A stretch of 64,000 bases of DNA from Adineta ricciae. Its lineage: Eukaryota > Rotifera > Eurotatoria > Adinetida > Adinetidae. The stretch is from NCBI GenBank assembly GCA_905250025.1, contig CAJNOJ010000405.1, positions 1-64,000 of the forward strand, read 5' to 3'. The notes below the pieces were generated by a model that was given only the letters and a program-made list of their open reading frames with translations, was not told the origin of the DNA and searched no databases. Shown piece by piece: positions 60,828 to 64,000 of this stretch; the stretch's first letter is position 1, and every line of letters starts with the position of its first letter. The translations under genes and the position numbers were made by a program.

Positions 60828-63244
60828 ATGTACAGATTAATGAACGAAGGTAAATAATTGAATACCGAGATTGAAGTTCAATTTGATTCGTTTTTAGTAA
60901 CTAACGATAGCAATAACAGCCGATCATCGTCTGATTCACACTCTATTCATGGTGACGACTATTCCATGGATAAACGACGATCCTACCGAGTTCGCTCGTC
61001 GAATAAATTAGCTCTGGACGAGACGATGAATAGTAAACTAGTGGAACAAAATCTGTCATCTACAGGTACAAAACATCAATCAACAGCAGAAAAACGCCCC
61101 TTCCCATTTGGACAATGGTAAAGTCCTTGACATTTGTTAGTTTTTCTTAATAAGTTTTACTTTTATAGCCGAGTATGTATGGATAAAGCAACAGGTGCTC
61201 ATTATGGCGTGCCAACTTGTGAAGGGTGTAAGGTAAATTATTTATAATGATAGAATTTGCCATAGCTGCAAATATACTTTGCCAATAAGTAATTGCAGGT
61301 CAACATGACCTTGACTAATATTTGAACTGTTTCAGCTAAATACAACGCGTACACATTTTGTGAATTAGGGAGGAGGGGGGAGAATGACTAATTGTAAGGT
61401 CTCCTGGGCAGTTTCAAGATAAACAGCTCATTAAAAGTACTTCGAATAGTTTTTTCACCGTATTGACTAATATGACTGCTTCTCTTGTTTTTTTTAAAGG
61501 GATTCTTCAAACGCAGCATCTTGCGGAAAGAAAAATATCGATGTTACTTTGGTGATGGATGTGTTATTAATACTGATAATCGTAATCGTTGTAAATCGTG
61601 CCGATTCCGAAAATGCCTTAGCGAAGGCATGTCCGTTGAAGGTACGTGAAACTCGATATCTCGTGTGTTGTTGACACAAGTTCTTTTCTAGGCGTTCGAA
61701 TGGGCCGAATCCCGAAACTAGTCAAAGAGAAAGCCTTAGCTGAATATCAGTTATCCATATCGAGTATTGAAAACGAAGATCCGAGCTCATCGATTGCCTC
61801 GTCATCACCGTACATACGATCATTAGATTCCAATTCTGATCCATTCACGTCTGCCGATGTCGAATTGGAATTAATCGACGAGCAAGCGATGCTCGAGGAA
61901 TTCGACGAATTAATATTAGAGAAATCATCCATAGCTTCAGGACTATCGACTCAATCTGCGTCATACGACCATTTCACCTTAGATGAAGCCAATTACTATG
62001 ACTCGAATCATATAAGTTATGATGATGCGCAATATGCTAACGATGCTCTTCAACGTATTCAAGACCTTGTCGAGAAACTTTCTCAGCCAATAACATCCAT
62101 CGATCTTGGCCGTGAAAATTCGGCATTTATTCGATATCTACGACGAAAGATGATTGAACTAAGCAATACTCACAATAGCTGTACACGACAACTAATCAGC
62201 CGAATGAATACTCTAATCAATAGCAACGTAAGCTGACCCATCGAACTTTCACTTCTCAACTAAACCATATTTGCTTTGTTTTTTAATTAGGCAAACATTT
62301 TTCCGGGTGATCAGTCATCCCTTCAGGATGTCTTAACGGGATTGACAGGTATAATGAAAGATTCTAATGAACCGGTGCCAAATGACATTGATATTTTTAG
62401 ATGCCATTCCATTTCATGTCAAAAATCTCATCACATTTGCTCGACAGGTATGTATTGTTCTCAGATACGATTCTCATGTCTGTCAGAATTCATCAAGAAT
62501 AAAAGGAATGAACTTATTTATTATTTCAGATGCCTGCAATTAATGAAATTGATCAAGACGATTTCCATAAAATAATGAACAACCGTCTATTTGACTTCTG
62601 GATGGTAAGAATCAATTCACTGACAGGAAGTTTCAGGAAATGATTTCGTTACTCTTTAGATAAAACATGCCCCGTTATACTGTCGAAACGAATCATATAT
62701 TATGCTACCTAATGGCTTGCAATATACACGTCAATGGATGATCAAGATAATTGGAGAAGATATGGTTGAAGCAATGTTCACATTCGCTAATAAATTCAAT
62801 GCTCTCAATTTAACACAGGAAGAATATGCACTAGTATTCCCAGTTATTATCTGTGCAAAAGGTAAGCAAGCTCGCTTTTGCGAAGTAAATCGTCATCGAA
62901 TTCAATTGTAGACAAAACTCTTGATGATCAGGAGGCAGTACGTCACATTCAGTGCTGCTATTTATATGCTCTATATACGCAAATGTTAACAACACGAACA
63001 CAGAGTGAAGCGCGAGCCGTATTTCGTAGTTTGTTACAGGTAATTTTAGTTCTAGGCCGTTAATAAATTAACTATTTGCGTATTTCATTCGTAGCTTTTA
63101 ACTCTTCTACCATCACTAAATGAATTACAAGAGAAACCAATCGAATCATGTGTGCAAAACAGTGAGTGTTGATTTGACGTTCTTGAAATCTAATTGATGT
63201 TTTTGTTTTCTTTTTTTTCATTAGCAGCGAATTCGGAATTCTGA
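60828..63244 (+). CDS. Nuclear receptor, NR1-like orphan
   Basis: Twelve exons (60828-60849, 60898-61117, 61169-61232, 61500-61641, 61692-62227, 62291-62348, 62401-62447, 62530-62604, 62660-62861, 62912-63039, 63095-63161, 63225-63244) encode 526 residues. The DNA-binding domain is at about 81-148: CRVCMDKATGAHYGVPTCEG then CKGFFKRSI (P-box EGCKG), and the second finger CKSCRFRKCLSEGM. It is followed by VRMGRIPK, as in the PPAR/REV-ERB/E75 group. An acidic hinge of about 180 residues precedes the ligand-binding domain (about 345-515): VKNLITFARQMPAINEID, FWMIKHAPLYCRNESYIML and FRSLLQLLTLLPSLNELQ. I see no classical AF-2 helix (LLxEI/M) at the end. The first exon is uncertain. Confidence 0.85.
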
Positions 63245-64000
63245 TATGTGCCAATATGCTGTTTTCATACGTTGGAGTTGTTGTTTTATAGAACTTACCG
63301 TTGTAGACTAACGTTTTTCCTTCTTTTTCTTTTGGATTTTTTATTTCAGTAAGTGTGAATAAATATATATACTTTTAAACAGAAAAATTGCTACTCATAA
63401 TAATGTATTGATCTACAAGCGACATGTTATTTGAGTGAGATGAGATGACAGAGCATGGCATCTCTTGGCACGATCGGCTCAGTGAAAAGAAAGACGAAAG
63501 GCCATCTTTGAAGTGTTTGCGTTCGATGAATTATATATAAATATCAATTCTCAGTGTTACGCGGAAAATCGAGTGAATGTTGTTAACCGAGCTGTGTTAC
63601 TTTTCAACGATACGATAATCGTGCCTAATTTGTATGAAGGGACTGCTTTCAGATAAACTCTGTAGAAACTTGTGATATTTTTGTGTTCCCAGAGGAATTA
63701 AATACAGATTTAGGTTAATAATTTTCCTGGTATCGGCTGCAAATATAGAAATTGATTTGAAAACTTCATCATGCCTACAGAAAAATCAGGAACTAGATTG
63801 GCGAATTCTGTTAGTACACAGTCGTGATTATTCTTTTATGTCGGTAATTACTTGTGCCTAGATCTTGACTCGTCATTTCTAAATTTGGACGAACGATTTC
63901 AGTTTTATTCAACTAAAATTACTCGAAATTGTCGCGGACTTTTGTAATACCAATTTCTTCAATATCATTTGTATAAGCCCACTATGAGTTTCGCCGATTT
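63245..64000. other. 3' flank to end of window
   Basis: Downstream sequence of the nuclear receptor gene with AATAAATA near 63358. No further gene seen. Confidence 0.5.

Overview
The window is animal nuclear DNA, most likely from a bdelloid rotifer. Genes are split by many short GT-AG introns (mostly about 42-90 bp). The products are metazoan: protocadherin, receptor guanylyl cyclase, WEE1, nuclear receptor, TGIF-type homeodomain, WAC, SNAPC3. An F-box gene carries an array of 28-residue LRRs of the kind that is expanded in bdelloids. A 6.6-kb block is present twice at a few percent divergence, the level expected between bdelloid alleles. The species assignment is inference; no ribosomal or mitochondrial marker is present.

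Layout. 0.5-2.6 kb: minus-strand F-box/LRR gene with one LRR per exon. 6-6.9 kb: broken zinc-finger homeobox (ZFHX-like) remnant. 7.2-10 kb: minus-strand protocadherin. 13-17.4 kb: minus-strand cluster of two paralogous small membrane proteins and a secreted Cys-rich PLA2-like protein built from micro-exons. 18.6 kb: candidate amidated neuropeptide precursor. 19.3-24.5 kb: DPAGT1/ALG7, a ZC2HC1-type zinc-finger gene (minus) and WEE1. 24-30.7 kb and again 30.9-38.7 kb: end of WEE1, AGPAT, TatD nuclease, DNase I-like phosphohydrolase, a minus-strand single-pass membrane protein, and SELENBP1. Then UBIAD1, an SLC25A33/36 carrier, a 25-exon receptor guanylyl cyclase, 5.4 kb without a gene, TGIF, WAC, SNAPC3 and a nuclear receptor.

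The assembly needs caution. Three single N bases (30871, 53048, 54227) each sit at a duplication joint. At the first, the second copy starts inside WEE1 and the first copy ends inside SELENBP1, which is what two overlapping allelic contigs placed end to end would look like. At the other two, exactly 221 bp are repeated without a visible difference on both sides of the N. I read all three as unmerged contig overlaps, not biology. The apparent WEE1 and SELENBP1 fragments and the internal repeat in TGIF follow from this.

The genes do not form one pathway. They are ordinary metazoan housekeeping, signalling and regulatory genes, with lineage-specific small secreted and membrane proteins between 13 and 19 kb. 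I found no rRNA, tRNA, CRISPR array or complete transposon.
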